From Ganoderma boninense (Eukaryota > Basidiomycota > Agaricomycetes > Polyporales > Polyporaceae), in the NCBI GenBank assembly GCA_002900995.3, contig CM035311.1, positions 1,488,001 to 1,552,000 on the forward strand: a stretch of DNA of 64,000 nucleotides, given 5' to 3'. Under the pieces are notes generated by a model. It saw only the letters and a program-made list of their open reading frames with translations. It had not been told where the DNA came from and ran no database searches. Below are positions 35,485-48,421 of the stretch, piece by piece. The translations under genes were made by a program, and so were the position numbers. Position 1 is the first letter of the stretch; each line of letters begins with the position of its first letter.

Positions 35485-38352
35485 TTAGCTCTCCCGCTTC
35501 GCCCCGTGCCCGTTCACACCCAGCCCGCCGGAGTCCCTCTCCCTCCGCAGGCTGAACGGCTCGTCGTCCCCCATCCCTGGCCCCCCCATGCCGTCGCTCA
35601 GCACGCTGTCTTCCCTGAGCCGTTTGCGGCCCATCCCTGGGGAGCCGAGGCCGAATCGTGTGCTGTTGAGTGGGGGCACGGGCGGGGGCAGCGAGATGCC
35701 TGCACCGCTGCCGTTGCTTGTTGCTGTTGGGGCCAGAGAGGAAGTCGAACCAGTTCGTGTCGGGTGGGGGGCCTACTGGCGCGCGCGTTGGGCGTTGAGT
35801 TGCGTTGGGGGGCCGGAGATGACAGCGGGGAAGGCGAAGGTGAATACGATGGGAGAAGACGTCGGGTGGGTTGGGGCGCGGATGCGGTGGGGAGAGAAAG
35901 GAAGCAAGATCAGCGGTCTATCTCCACATGGACGAACGAGAACACACGCGCGGGGGCAGACGGGAAAACGATTGCTGCGCAGACGCAAGGGCACGTCGTA
36001 AGATAGGAGGTGAAAGTGAAAGGTGACTCGTGGGGGTGGGTGTGGGAACACGCAGACACAGACAGCGCGGCGCATACGTCACACCGACGGTCTCGACTCG
36101 GGATAGGATAGTCGTATCCTCGATGCATGAGTCCAACACGAGAAATGTCAAAGAGAAAACAGGGGACGAACCAACAATCGAGTGCAACCGCAAGAGCAGA
36201 AGACACAGTGTAGAATCAGAATCAGGAACCACGACCATGACAGGCCAAGCACCGGTCAGAACAAAGAGAAGAGCCGGGACGAGAGGAACCACAGAAGGAC
36301 ACAAGGAACGCAAGAAAGGATACGAACGGACGCGCGCCCTCTGCGTGCAATCTGCTACTCACCATTCTCATGCCCACCCTGAGGGCCCTGCTGTGACGCC
36401 TGCGTCGAGTGCACGGGCCAATCGAATGGTGCGAAGCCGCCCCCGCCCCCTCCACCGTGTCCACCGACGCTCCCACCCCCGTGGTCGGCGCCGGGCGAGC
36501 CCAGCAGCTCCGCGAAGATATTTCCCGGCGCCCCCCCCCCTCCCCCTCCTGCACCACTTGATGTCCGTGCGAAAATGCTCGGGGGCTGTTGGTGCCCATG
36601 CGGCGAGTACGGATGGGCGCCCCCGTGCGACAGAGGCGGGAACGGCACTGACCGCATTCCCGGACCTCCACCACCACCGCCCGATGAGCCACGCGGGAGA
36701 TCGAAGGGTGATTGCGATAGGAAGGACGACGGCGGGCCGCTCATGATGTTGCCCATTGACGAACCCCCAGGGTAAAGCGCGGCGAGGCTCGGGTTCGGAG
36801 GGTGCAACTGCGGCAGGGACGGCATGACGCCGCCCGCGTACGATGACGGCAGGTCGACGTCTATCCGGAAGGGGAACGTCGGACTTCCGCCGACGTTGCT
36901 GAGCGAGGGGGGCGCGGACTGGGGGCCATGCGGACCGTCGTCGATGCCCAGTCGCGGCCGTTTCGCCGTGCTGCTGATGGGCACACCGCGTGGGGTCGCG
37001 GACGAGAGCCGCTCGCCAGATATGGGGAGCGACGCGGAGGACGTGCTTGCGCTTGGGGATACGCGGAGGTTCGACCGGTAGTCCAGCTGTATCAGAGGCC
37101 GGCGGGGCCGGCGCCCTTCAGCATCGGCTGAAGATGGGAGCGCATACAGCCAGCACTCACATCAGCACTCGTCGAGACGTCATTGGCGGAAGGGGGCCCG
37201 GGTCGTATTGGGACGATGCTGTTCGAATTGTTTTCGGATTTCACTTTGGGGGGTACCTTTGAGGAGCTGCTGTCCCGGCGCTTTTGTGAACTCTCGTCGT
37301 CGTCCCCTTCGTCGTCATCGTCCGCCTCCTCGGTGGCCTTTCCCCCGGCAGTGTTGAAGTCTGGGGGCCCTTTGGTATCCCGCTCGCCGTCGAACTGTCC
37401 AGACTGCATGAGAACGGAATTCAGGGTGGGAATGGATGGGTGTGAACGCACGCGGATGTGACGTTGGACCATGCCGTTGACGTCTGTAGAGCAGTACTGG
37501 TAGAGTTTCGCATGGTGACCTTGCCGTTCCTCTAGTGACAACAGAAGAGTTGGTCAGCGCCCCGGGCGTAGCCAGTGCCAATCGCGTAATTGAGAAACGG
37601 GCGGGCGCGTCGGGGGACGCCTTGACCGCAGCACGTTCTAAGAAGCTAGACGGCGGCGATCGAGAGAAGACACGACGGGATTGGGTCTGCCTTGCAACGG
37701 TGGATTACGCAGACCTAGAACCCCGCCTCCCACCATCTGCGCCTGCAGCAAAGGTCATGGTCGTGGATTTGGCTGAATAAGGCGAACAAAGCTCCCCAGC
37801 TGGCTGCGAGTGTCTTTGGAGCCGTGCCAGCTGTCTTGGCGAGGAGGAAAGGGAGAGCTCAAGGACAGAGAATAGAGGTGCGAAGCATGTTCGTGGTTCT
37901 TCGTGGGCGGCAACCGTCAAAGCGGCGTTGATACGGACGGGTGGGATGGATGACATGGGAGAGGATGGGCGGCGGGAGACTCACCGAAGATGATGACGGC
38001 GACATCGACGGAGCAGAGGACACCGAGCTCGTATGCCTTCTTGAAGAGGCCATTCTTGCGCTGTGGTTTGTGTATGCGCCAGGACGGGTGCAGGGCGTTG
38101 ATCGACCGCGTGCTAAGTGAATGCCAAGAGAATTGACATATAAATAGCGACTGACCTTTAAAAAGGTGACAGAACGGTTCCGTTCGTGCTATTATGAGCG
38201 GGCGGGCGAGCAAAATAAGCAACAGGTTGACGAGAAGGCAGATGGACACCGCGCGAGGTCGTATACTTGGACATGGGCGCAAGGGGCTATTTCGAGGCAG
38301 AGAGGGGGGGGCGTACCGTTATGGGCTGGATCTCAATCTTTCGTCTCCCCAT
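35485..38352 (-). CDS. RLM1: RLM1/MEF2-type MADS-box transcription factor
   Basis: Nuclear regulator of the MEF2/Rlm1 branch, which in yeast acts below the cell-wall-integrity MAP kinase. Exons on the minus strand: 38352-38317 ([12 protein letters not shown]), 38188-38156 ([11 protein letters not shown]), 38060-37985 ([20 protein letters not shown] to AVIIF), 37531-37452 ([20 protein letters not shown]), 37403-37161 ([10 protein letters not shown], then an acidic run and a Lys/Ser-rich part) and 37086-36363. The last of these contains nuclear-signal-like AKRPRLG and Gly- and Pro-rich low complexity. The MADS domain is complete. The final exon is unsettled. An acceptor at 35776 gives [15 protein letters not shown], but the matching C-terminus ([19 protein letters not shown], stop 35485) lies one frame away. 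Two introns are long (453 and about 590 nt). Confidence 0.85.
36531..36540 (+). repeat. poly-C tract of 10 encoding poly-Gly in the MADS gene
   Basis: Ten C on the plus strand, with more C after one T, encode a Gly run in the low-complexity part of the MADS protein. It is a plausible slippage site. Confidence 0.75.
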
Positions 38353-39594
38353 CTGTGGCCAGGACGTGCGGACGGGCGAGTGTGGTCGGTGAGTGGGGTG
38401 GGATTGGCGGGCGCGGCGGTGGGCGTGGAAGGGGGAGGGGCGAGGGGGGAGGATGAAGAGGGAGAGAGGGCAGGGACGCTCGGGCGAATTGGACATATGG
38501 GATGGGCCACGAACCGCAAACGCCGTGGTCGGAGCTCCTTCGATGCTCCTGCCAGTCACAATTGCAACCGCGGCCATGCCGTCAATCCGCAGCAGTCGCC
38601 CTCCCAATCTCCCGTTCCCCCTTCGCATCCTCAAAACAATATTCTCATTACGAGCCCTATCGTCCCCTCTCCACCCTCCCGGTCCTGCTGCGCCCGCGCA
38701 CACCCCAGCGCCAACCGGCCCCTCCCCGGCCACCGCCCGCCGTCCCGACGTCCCCCGACGCGTCTCGCCCGTGCCTCTTCCGACACACATGCGCATGGCG
38801 AATGGGCTGCACGTCGTCGATTGTCGTTGAGCGATCGTATGCTCCAGCCCGTCCGTCGGCTATCTCGCATCAAATCTTCTCCACGCCCCGCCCACCCGGC
38901 TCGCAGCAGCGGCTAGCCGTGGGCGTTCACACCGTCCGTCCAGCGTGCCTCGTTCGAAGCTCATTCTTCTTCCTCGCGATCTCGTCTGCTGACTTGGCTT
39001 TCTCAGCCCCGCCTTCGCTCTCTCGGCCGTGGGCACGCCCCCATGCCGCGGCACATTCACCCTGTGGTTTCGCGCTCCTTCCCGCACACTCTCGGCACGC
39101 GGGACGAGATCGCCTGTCCAGCACCAGCCCCCAGATGAAGCCGTCCTGAGTCCCCAGGCCGAGCACCTGAGCGAGGAGCCAATTGACGAGGGCTCCTGAT
39201 CTCCCCGGCCGCGCCGAATCTCCTCTCCGTCTGGGGGCACAAGGCCAGCCGTCCGCCCGTCCCAAGAGAGAGGTCCCGGCAAGCGGCTGCATCCTCTGGC
39301 CTTCGCGCCTTCTTGTTCTGCCTCTGGCGCGATTCTAGCGGCCGAGCGCGGCACCCCGCCGATGTCTTCCCGCTTTCCCGCTGCCGTAAGGACAGGCCAT
39401 CCCGCCAGCCCCCCAGGAGGCTCTGTTTCCGCGACCGGCGTGCCCCGTCTGAAGGTGGTTGGGGGCATGAACCGAATAACCGGGTCGAGTACTTAACAGA
39501 TACGGGGCGCGCCGTGGATCTGATCTGGTCTGCTCAGATCGTAATCTCAGGGCGCCCATTGAGAAGAAACGGCGCGTCTCTTGCGGTCCACACT

Positions 39595-39617
39595 GACTGT
39601 CGCCCGGAGCGACAGTC
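39595..39617. repeat. perfect 9-bp hairpin
   Basis: GACTGTCGC and GCGACAGTC are separated by a 5-nt loop. No gene lies close enough to assign a role. Confidence 0.8.
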
Positions 39618-39724
39618 GGGCGAGCGATGACGCTTTCTCTCTTTCGCCCTCAGGACGCCGTCGACTGCTTTATTCATGGGACATCCCAGGATATTCTCCA
39701 ATAGGTGGGCGTGATATTCTGAGT

Positions 39725-39772
39725 GCCCTATTTTTACGCCATCTATTTCTGAACGAGTGCTAAAAATAGGGC
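39725..39772. repeat. perfect 12-bp inverted repeat
   Basis: GCCCTATTTTTA and TAAAAATAGGGC are separated by 24 nt. No direct repeat is visible at the outer ends. Confidence 0.8.
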
Positions 39773-41461
39773 CGCGTAGACGATGAGCGACTGATCGCGC
39801 TCGTCTCGAGAAAGGGCAGTGCCGGTCCCGATTCAATGTCACACATGCCAGCGCGGCCTGGTCCGGTCAGAACACACCGTCTCACACCGTCTATTCATCC
39901 ATCGCCGTGCGTTGCAGCGGTTCGACGACATGGCCACCCTGAAACGATGCCAGTGCATTGGCCCACCAGTCCGGACCACTCTGCTGCGCACATCAGCAGG
40001 TGAGTAATAACAGTCACATCACCGATCCAACCCTTTTTCGTCGTTCGACAGCGAAAAGCCCTCAGTCCGCCTCACTAGTTTCGCTCCTGATTCCAGGGAA
40101 AATGTTATAGGATCGACTAATCCGTGAGTGCCTCTTGCATTTACATTCTTCCGCTCCATCACTATGTGCTCATGACAAATGCCAGCGCAGCGTGACACTA
40201 CTCGTACGACGATAAGTGCAGGCCTTCAATCGGAGTAGTTTGTTGCAATGTCAACCCCGTATCTTCTAGTTTGCTTCTAGTCCTTGGTCGTCATGTCAAT
40301 TGCAATCGCCAGGTGTGCTTCCACTGTACCATCAAAGTCTAGCGGCCACAAAAGCCCGTCGGTGTGAGTTGTCTTCGATGTTCATGTTGACTGGCCACAG
40401 CTGTTATGTTTGAACCTCAACTCTTTGCCTTCTACTGTAGCTCCAAGATACGCCCACCACGCCTCATGGACATTGCATTCCGTTATGTTCCAGATGATAC
40501 AGTTTTCTTTTTGCAACCTCCAGTTGTCGATGCCCGGAGCACTGTCATAACGCACCGTGTCACTTCGCCGAGTTGTTGCTTCCTCATGTCTCTGCTTCGC
40601 TTTCTCATCTGACACCTGTCAAACGCTAACGACCGTCACAAGCTGGCCTTGTGCCTCGAGTCCGCAGTCTCCGACATGCATCTCTCTGACAATGACCTCG
40701 CGCAGCCCGTCAACGCGCATCCCATCCAATCCACAGTAAATTCGAAGGTTCACAATCAAGACGAAGTCCGGGATTCCCAGGGAGGATGGCGGCATTCGTT
40801 GGCCGTTGTTCGATTTTGAGCATCCATCTATATTCGTGTTTGCATGGCCGTCCGAACCCAGCATGCGACCACCACCAATGTGACATCAATTACATGTTCA
40901 GCTGCTCAGCTGACGGAGACTAATGTGCTCGTACCGAAAACGAGACCCTTCAGGAATACAACTTTCCAGCGCGAGTCCACGTTTTCGCAAGCAAGTCCGA
41001 GGTTTTTCGACACCACTTCCTTGACGTGTCTTCGACTGCAAAATGTAACCTACTCGATCGGCCGAGAAGTCCCGCTCGGCGACCGTCGGGCATACCGGCG
41101 CAGAATGTCAGATATGACCCGTATGTGTTCGGTGGATACCTTTGTGGTTTGTCTCCCTCACTAACATCGCCTTCTCTCAACTGCCACTGTTCTTCCGGAC
41201 GCAACTCGCCAAGGAATACGACGGGATAGGACTCGCTGCGTACCGGTCGATAGCGAAGGTTGTGCGCCCGGCGCTCAGTTATACATGCCCTCTATCCCCG
41301 TTAGGACAGTCTGATACCCGGACGAGCCCTGAACTTAACGGCCAGAAGCAGGCAAGAACGAACGAACACCATCCTGGCCGCAAGCATCGACACCTCACAG
41401 CAAAACTTCCGCGGGATCCGCTCTTTATCCCCACGTCATCTTCATCTTCATCTTCATCGCC

Positions 41462-41796
41462 ATGACCGCACCTGTCGCACAAGGCGACGACTCCTCGACG
41501 GCCAACTCTGACACTCCAGACTTCGGTTCTCCCGCGTCGCAATCTGGACCCCAGTACGTCCAACAACCGTGCCCCCCACGTCTTCTGACCAACGGCACAG
41601 TCCGCCCTCCGGGTGTCACGCTGTCCCGCTTCTCAGGGAACCGGGCTTAGGTTCGGCCTCAGAAGCGGACTCGCGGTCGCCCGCCTCGAGTCATTTCTTC
41701 CCTCCCCCACATGTGCGCGAGGAGCCTCGGGGTAGACGCCGCGCATCTCTCTGCACCTGGCGTGCCATGGTCGCCGTGGGGGCCACCGCTGGCTGA
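41462..41796 (+). CDS. possible small gene or first exon
   Basis: ATG 41462 follows a TTCATC trinucleotide repeat and starts MTAPVAQGDDSSTANSDTPD, an acidic Ser/Thr-rich N-terminus. A GTACGT donor after SQSGP and an acceptor near 41600 with a CTGAC branch site would lead to a second exon ending at 41796. Read without splicing, the frame stops at 41650. I know no homologue, so this stays tentative. Confidence 0.25.
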
Positions 41797-44700
41797 TGCC
41801 GGCAGGCCCCACCCTTCCAGGCAGACGGCCATGGGCCACCCGCCGCCCACCATGAAAAAAAAATGGCACTCTCCGAGTCCTCCTAGTAGGCCACTACCCT
41901 CGGACGATGTATTTCTCAGCCCAGGACCCGGACACGCTCTGGCCGCTCGAGGAGGGCAGAGCTTGAGCTTATTCGCCCCCCGGAGCCTTCTTTCGAAATT
42001 CCTGCCTCGAGCGGCCCCTCGCGCCCATGGCTTCGTGGGCTCCGTGGCGCAGTCAGATGCTCGGCCGCCCGGACGCTGTCGCCACCTCTTTCCCCGCGGC
42101 CCCTCCCTCGTGCTCTCGTGCTCTCATGCCTGTACACTCCTGCTGCGGCTCCGTTCCGCTGACTGAGCCTCGGGCTCGCTCGAGCGGGGGGCGGGAGCAC
42201 ATTGCAGGCTGGGGCAGGCGAGCTTGGGGGGCCGCGGTGAGAGCCAATATGCCCGTACGCGTCCAGCGCGGTCGCACACGCGCGCGCATGGAAGGCGACG
42301 GATGGACGGTCGAAGAGAAGGGACGGACGTGAAAGCGAAAGTGAAAGTGCTGCCGTGGCCGGTGCTGACAGAGAGCCCAACGCACATACAATGCGCCTGC
42401 GCGGTCTCATGACCAGCCACAGACATGCAGAAGAGCACCCTTGTCCGACGCGTATGGCACGACGAGCGGAGTACACGACTCGCGACAGAGCGTGGTACCC
42501 GCACGGGTATGTACTGGCAGTCACCGGAGACGCGATAGTGACCCGGCACCGTTTCCCGCCAAGCGCTCCGCGATGCCAGTAAAGGGGCGTGGCCACGCCA
42601 ATACTTACGCTCCAGCACCACACGTCCTAGTCTCTCGACGAGACAAAAAGTTGCCGGCGGCCGAGGCAGCCAAGCGCATACATACACGCACCCATTGGGC
42701 AGGGAGAGGGCTAGCTGTGCGCAGCCACGTCTGGGCTGCTTGGGGCCTTCCCATCCCCAGGCGAAAGAGACTCAGACTCGGGCTCGGAGCTTCCCACTGC
42801 CGTCTGGTGTGTTCCACAATGACGACCCCTGGTCGCACGTTCCACGATCGCGGAGGGCGGAACGTGCACGCTGCTGCGCACCGCCAGGACCTGGGAGTAC
42901 CCGAGCCATCCTGGCGTGCCTTGGGCCAGATGTCGGGAGCTCACCGGGGCCAGGACAGAAGATGGATGGGTGGTCGGATACCAGTGGGAGAGGCGGAAGA
43001 TGGATGGGGGCGGATAGGGTGGGATCAACTGTCTCGAGCGGGGTTCGTGCGCTGACGAAGCAGGCCGTGCGGTGGTTATCTCTATTGAGCGCGGTGCTGC
43101 GTCCGTGTCGCTCGCTTGGCGCGACCACCCAGGCCCTGGATACTCTGGCTACCGTCAGCCATAACGGCGGTCATGGAACCATCGGTGACGATGTTGTTCG
43201 GAAGCTGAAGGCAACTGAGCTTGCGGCAGCACACTGGCGGAGTGCAGTGGGCGGTACGGTGGCAGAAGTGGAATTCCTTATCCTAGCTGTAGCATTATTG
43301 GCTCCGCCCGGCCTCCTTCTTTGTTCCTGTATGCTCCAGGCCGCATCCGCTTGATAATCTGCACCGTCGCTGACTCCGTTGGCTCGTCAGCTCCCCCGGA
43401 GTCGACCTAACTCCGCTCGCAGTCTACCACGTGCACAGTTGTACGTAGGATCACAACGTGTCCAAGGTGCGTATACCCGGACTTGCGTTCTATCCATTGA
43501 TTATTAGAGACTTCGACCCGCACCGGCGGAGAAGCAACGCACCTCTACACCCGACTTCCAGGGCCACTATCTCCCTGATTGCGGTTTCTATGCGTCTCTA
43601 GCCGCTTCCGCTGCTCATCCATACGTACAACAGTTCCTAGGGCTGTTCATGAAGACGACGACCCGTCACCGCAGGCCTCTCCGTCCTTCTAGGTTCGCTC
43701 TGGAAATTCTGGGACCGGATCGATCTTGCCCGAGATGGGGTGTGCTTGGCGAAGAGTTACAGGAGCGGGCAACCTCAAGAGAGCCAGGTGAGCAGTGCAA
43801 TCTACCCAACACTGACCTAACAACACTCATACGTACCCATCATGCCGTCGGGCGCGCTCCTCCTAGATGACACAATACTTCAAGCACTGCCCGCGGCACC
43901 CCACCCGCTGAGCGACAGAAGGTTCGTGTCCACTCGGTCCAGCCTCTCAGACGCTCCCGAAGGACACGTTAGCGAAGTACCGATCGACCGAACCCCACGC
44001 CGCCCATCCTTGCCGACCCCATTCGGAGTCAACAGCGCCGTCAAAGCTGCATAATGAAAAGGAGCCGGGGAGAACTGGCCGCGAGCGAGGACCGTGGGTC
44101 AACCGTCAATTGGCCCGCCGTCGCCGAGAAAAGGCTTCCTGTGCGCCCCACCAACCACCGTAGCGGCCGTTGAGTCCCACTGGCTCCTGGCCCTGGCGCG
44201 TCGCGCCCAGGGAGCCGTCACAAGCACTAGCAGCGGACGCTGAGATACAGTACCGGATACAACGCCGTGGGCCGCTGGGACTCCCTCGGTCGGATGCTGA
44301 GGCGGGTGCGGATGGCGGCTTGCCCAGTGGAGTGGATGCTCCTCTCTCTCTTCCGGGTGTCGGCGATGACGGTCGCCACATACCGCCGTCAAGAGCCGTG
44401 AACCTTCGGCGATGTCACCGTCCTCGTCCGGGAGTGACGATAGGGGGGCCCAAGTAGTATAGCCCACAGCCGTCGTCCACAAATGCATCCGCCCACTCCC
44501 CAGCCAGTGCCTGTCATCTACTTCCCCCAACGACGTCCTGTCCGGTACGTCGTCGAGATGTTGGTTTATCATATGTCAATTGATCGAAGGGCCTTCCGGC
44601 ACGGGTATGTCAGGATCGCCGTAGGTAATGGAGGAAGCGCTTCGTCAAACCACCGAAGCCGGTACATACAAGCGACCGCTGATGCTTCCGGGGTAGCCTG

Positions 44701-45566
44701 GGCCTGCCAGACGCCAGAACAACTTGGCGAGCAATTCAACGCGGTGCTGTGCCCCCGGGCGGCGAGAGCTGCGGGGAGCCATTCATTCTACGCACGTCGC
44801 CAGCTCCGCGATCTCGAATTCGAAGTCGCGCGGGGATGGCGGCGTTATGCAAAGTTCGCGCTCGACGATTTTCCTTGAGCGCTTCGGAGGTCTGAGTTCG
44901 CCGGACAAATGTGCCATCGGAGCGCCATGGGTAGTTGTGCTGGATGTGGATGGCGCGGCTCGCGCAGGTTCGTGGACGCCATCGCTTTCGAGCGGAGGAC
45001 AAGGGTCGCCGTTGCTACGCCTCAACACTAAGCGGTCCTTTTGATGCACATCCCCGCTCCCGCGCACACGCTACGAAGGGCGCCTGTAAAAGGCGTTCGC
45101 CAAGTCATGTCGATCCTACGTAACGCACATGGCTAGAATTAGAAGATTGCAAGGTAGATATCATAAGTTGTAGCTCACCATGCTGACTGAGCTTCCACGA
45201 ACGGTAGACCTTTGCCATGTACCCACAGAACTTGAAAGGCGAAAAACAGTCAAACCTGAATTCTCCATCGAAGTATGCTTGAAGCACTTCAGCAAATGGG
45301 GTCTTTAGGAACAGCGCAGCGCCATACATGAAACCGAGGTGGTAAGTGGCGACCACAACTCAGTTTCTGCATGCTGGAGAGACCTCGGTCAGAGGTCGGG
45401 AACAACAGCAATCCGTGTGCAACAAAATCACAGTCAGTTTAACCAAGGGATGGATTGATAAGTCCTAGAGTTCGACATGACGACATAGCTACAAGGTCAA
45501 AGTAAAACTGACCAGCCTAACATTACAAAACGGAAAAGCGAGTTTCCGAAAGCGCCGAGAATACTG
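41797..45566. other. gene-poor region, no supported gene
   Basis: Overlapping frames on both strands (for example 41916-42623 minus, 43842-44054 plus, 44483-44878 plus) show no motifs, no shared splice pattern and mostly Arg/Pro-rich composition. I cannot support a gene. Decayed sequence is the likeliest content. Confidence 0.4.
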
Positions 45567-46269
45567 TCATAAACTTCGAATTAAGGTTGCTGTCCCTGTA
45601 GAAATCAAAATGTTGGCACGGCAACGTTTGAATTGTAGAGAAAACGGTGACAATACGTTGGACCGCGTCGGCAAATGTGCCGGAGGCGGGGTGTGGGGAC
45701 CGGGACTGGAGGGATTGATGAATCCGCCAGAAGCCAGTACGGCGTCATCCGGGGGAGGCGGGTTCGGGTATCCATAACCGCTGTTCTCCTCCGTTTGGTC
45801 TGTGTCCCGCTTTCCGGGGTATGGTGGCGGCGGAGGGATATACTCCTCCGGCGGAGGGCGCGGAGGCGTATGGTGGCCTCCCCAAGCCTGCTGCTGGTTC
45901 ATGGGGTACGAGAGGTATGGGCCTTGGTTTTGATTGCCTTCTGGGGCCCCGGACGGTGGGAAATATTGGGGAAGGACGGTAACACTGCGTCTGCGAAACA
46001 TGAGGCTGAAGAGGATGAGGAAAAGGATCGCGATGCAGATGGCTTATGCGCCATTTCAGACTAGACCTAGACGGTGATCCCGGATGGTACGCACCAACGA
46101 CAACACCCGCTATCACTGCTCCGGGGGTTCCATTTGCGTTGTCAAAAGGGTTGTTATCATTCTGCGCAGCGACGAAGAGAGGGACGGAGATGATGATGAG
46201 GGCGCTGAGGCGCAATATCGAGAGAGTGGTGTCTGTGGGGTTTTCGAGCATGGCGGTGAGGAGAGGCAT
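45567..46269 (-). CDS. small single-pass membrane protein with a PPxY tail
   Basis: ATG 46269 begins a hydrophobic N-terminus (LSALIIISVPLFVAAQ), which could be a signal peptide, followed by a short lumenal segment (NPFDNANGTPG). The transmembrane helix AVIAGVVVG is completed across a short intron (about 46035-46092) by ICIAILFLILFSLMF and a basic RRRS stop-transfer. The cytosolic tail is rich in Pro, Tyr and Gly, with EEYIPPPPPYPG as a PPxY-type motif. Such motifs recruit Nedd4/Rsp5 ubiquitin ligases, so a role as a membrane adaptor or sorting cargo is possible. The C-terminal end is uncertain: the open frame stops at 45567, but a late intron may change the last 30 residues. Confidence 0.55.
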
Positions 46270-48421
46270 GGAGAGGGAGTTGAGGGGCCATCGTGGGCTT
46301 ATGTCTCGGAGCCAGCGCGGATGGGATTGGATTGGATGTGCTTACGCTTGCTCAACCTCTCGCAGTCCACCCCTAGCACAGGCGCCTAACCTAGCGGTGG
46401 CCAGGCCACGTGCGTCGCGATGTTTTGACGTCATCCACCCGTTGCCAGCGAATGAAGAGCTTGCAAGGCATTCCTCGATACTTACCTTGTTCTCTCTTGT
46501 CGCGCGCAGCCAACTCCAGCCTGCAAGCAGACGCGGTATACCACGCATTTATCCACCCAACGGCTTCAGATGCCCATCCTTAAGTGTGTATCTGTCTTCT
46601 ATGCGTCTAGCTGCGCCGCCACTCTTGACCTCGACCTCGATGACGAATTGCGCTGTGCAGATCCACCTCCGCCGACGCGGCACAGTGTCCAGAATTGCCG
46701 GTGGAGCGTTCGCGTTACAGTAATAGGCATTGCACCGGTGCGTTCCTGTTCCTTTTTATGGCTGGCGTAGCTTGCGATATCGATGTTGTCCCTCTCCGGC
46801 CGCACAGTGCATTTATGTCACAATTCCATTCCCTATACGCGCACATCGGCGGCGGGAGTGGAGCTGCTATGCGGCTCTGACGTCAAAACGTCCGGTGGGA
46901 CTGGTGTTGCTGACCTCGATGGTTCCTTGCAAGGGTGAAGGCAGAGCGGGCGTCCAGAGAACTTGCCCCTCCAAACCAGTGAACGGAGGCAGGTCCTAGT
47001 CACCACCTTATCAGGCTCCCGTGGTTCCACCGCTTTCCCCATTCACATCAGTAAGCATGTATACTTGTTCGACACGTTGTCGTACCCTAACCGAAGACAT
47101 ATGTAGCCGTCTGCCGCCTGCACATTTGGTTTTCAAGGAACGCGACCAAGTGTATATGGTTCACACAGATGGTACGATCCCCTCCCCCCCCAATACCTTT
47201 GTATTCACCTAGTCCGATGACCACCGCCAAATCTAGAGGGTCTAGGTATCAAAAGGGCACGATGTGCAAGAAAGCAGCAGGTATCCTTGACTCCAGTTGC
47301 ACTCCGAAGCCGGTTCTAGACCTCGCTGTGCGATGAGAACCGGATCCGGAATACGTCTTTGCCACGTGGTATTAGGCTGCCTGGGGTGTATCTGCTACTC
47401 GATATGTACAAGCCCTTCAAGCGAGATCCTCAATTCCGGTGTTCTGCCTCGGTACTCGCAGTGTCGCAGGCTTGGCCATGCGCGATTTAGCGGCGCTCGA
47501 GGTCGCGGCCGGGAGCAAGCTGTTTTGTCACCCAGTACGTCTTTGTCAAAATCTTGCAAAACACGCTTCACCATTCATTCGGAAGCGAGTATGCCAGGCT
47601 GGATACAACCAAGCTATGACCATGTATCTCAAGTTGCCTCATTCCGAACCCCCACTGCTTTTCCAGTGCACGCGACCCTGAGCTTAACCTGTGCCTCCGG
47701 CGTCGGGCCGTCACATCCTCAAGAAAGGCGGGGTTTCTAGTTGATGAGTATCTCATCCTTGTCGGCCCCCTCATGGTCAAGGACAGCGAGCGCGTCGCTG
47801 GAGTCACTGGGAGATATCGCCTCTCTGCCGGCTGCTGAATGACATAAGGTAGTAAAAGTCATGTGGTGTTCAGGTTCGTACGTCTTTGAAACCGATGGTA
47901 GGACATAAGCTGATAGAAGGCCAGAGGATATGGTATCTACTTCGGAAACGTATCGGTCTGCAGTTGGAAGACCGTAATGTTTGATTGGTATAAGACACGA
48001 GGTCGAGGAGGACCTTGGTCTCGTTTTTGCAAATCTTATCGGATGCGCTAAAGCCTTTATGGCTGTGGCAACTGCCTTTCTTCTTCTAGGTGAATACATT
48101 ACTCCGTGCGACCCGTTTACAGCCGTGAGCACCCTGATTCCGAGTAGAGTCTGTCATCGGCCCCATTCGGGTGACTCGTGAACTTTTCCATGTCCAGTTC
48201 CACCGCCTCCGGCACTCAGTAAGTGGTACGTGTCCTGTTTCCCAAGGAGAGCTCTTCCCATGTACTTAAGGACCTCCCGTTCTGTTTAGAATTCCTCAAT
48301 ATTTGTTGTGGTTCCCAATTTCTGCCCCTAGCCTACTCGGTGCGTTGTTGCCCATCGTTTCTTCCAACCGTTCGTGTCGTTGCACCTCACTCTGAACTCG
48401 GTGCTGACCGTGTAGTTACAG
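46270..48421. other. intergenic, no supported gene
   Basis: About 2 kb without recognisable domains. Near its end a possible first exon (MSSSTASGTQ, about 48190, then a GTAAGT donor) may belong to the gene that follows, but the phase does not fit well. Confidence 0.35.

Larger units (their letters stand above)
38353..41461. other. gene-poor region upstream of the MADS gene
   Basis: Several frames of 100-240 codons at 38194-39468 are Arg/Pro/Ser-rich GC noise on both strands. At 39930 a short frame (MATLKRCQCIGPPVRTTLLR, then a GTGAGT donor) looks like a first exon, but I could not find its continuation. Two inverted repeats lie at 39595-39617 and 39725-39772. Confidence 0.4.

Noticed and set aside
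38194..39468. Several 120-240 codon frames on both strands upstream of the MADS gene
   Set aside because: They overlap each other, are Arg/Pro/Ser-rich and carry no motif. One includes the first MADS exon only because it shares its frame.
41916..42623. 235-codon minus-strand frame
   Set aside because: It competes with other frames of similar length on both strands and shows no conserved pattern.
44099..44878. Minus (157 codons) and plus (131 codons) frames
   Set aside because: No domains and low-information composition; no matching introns or neighbours.
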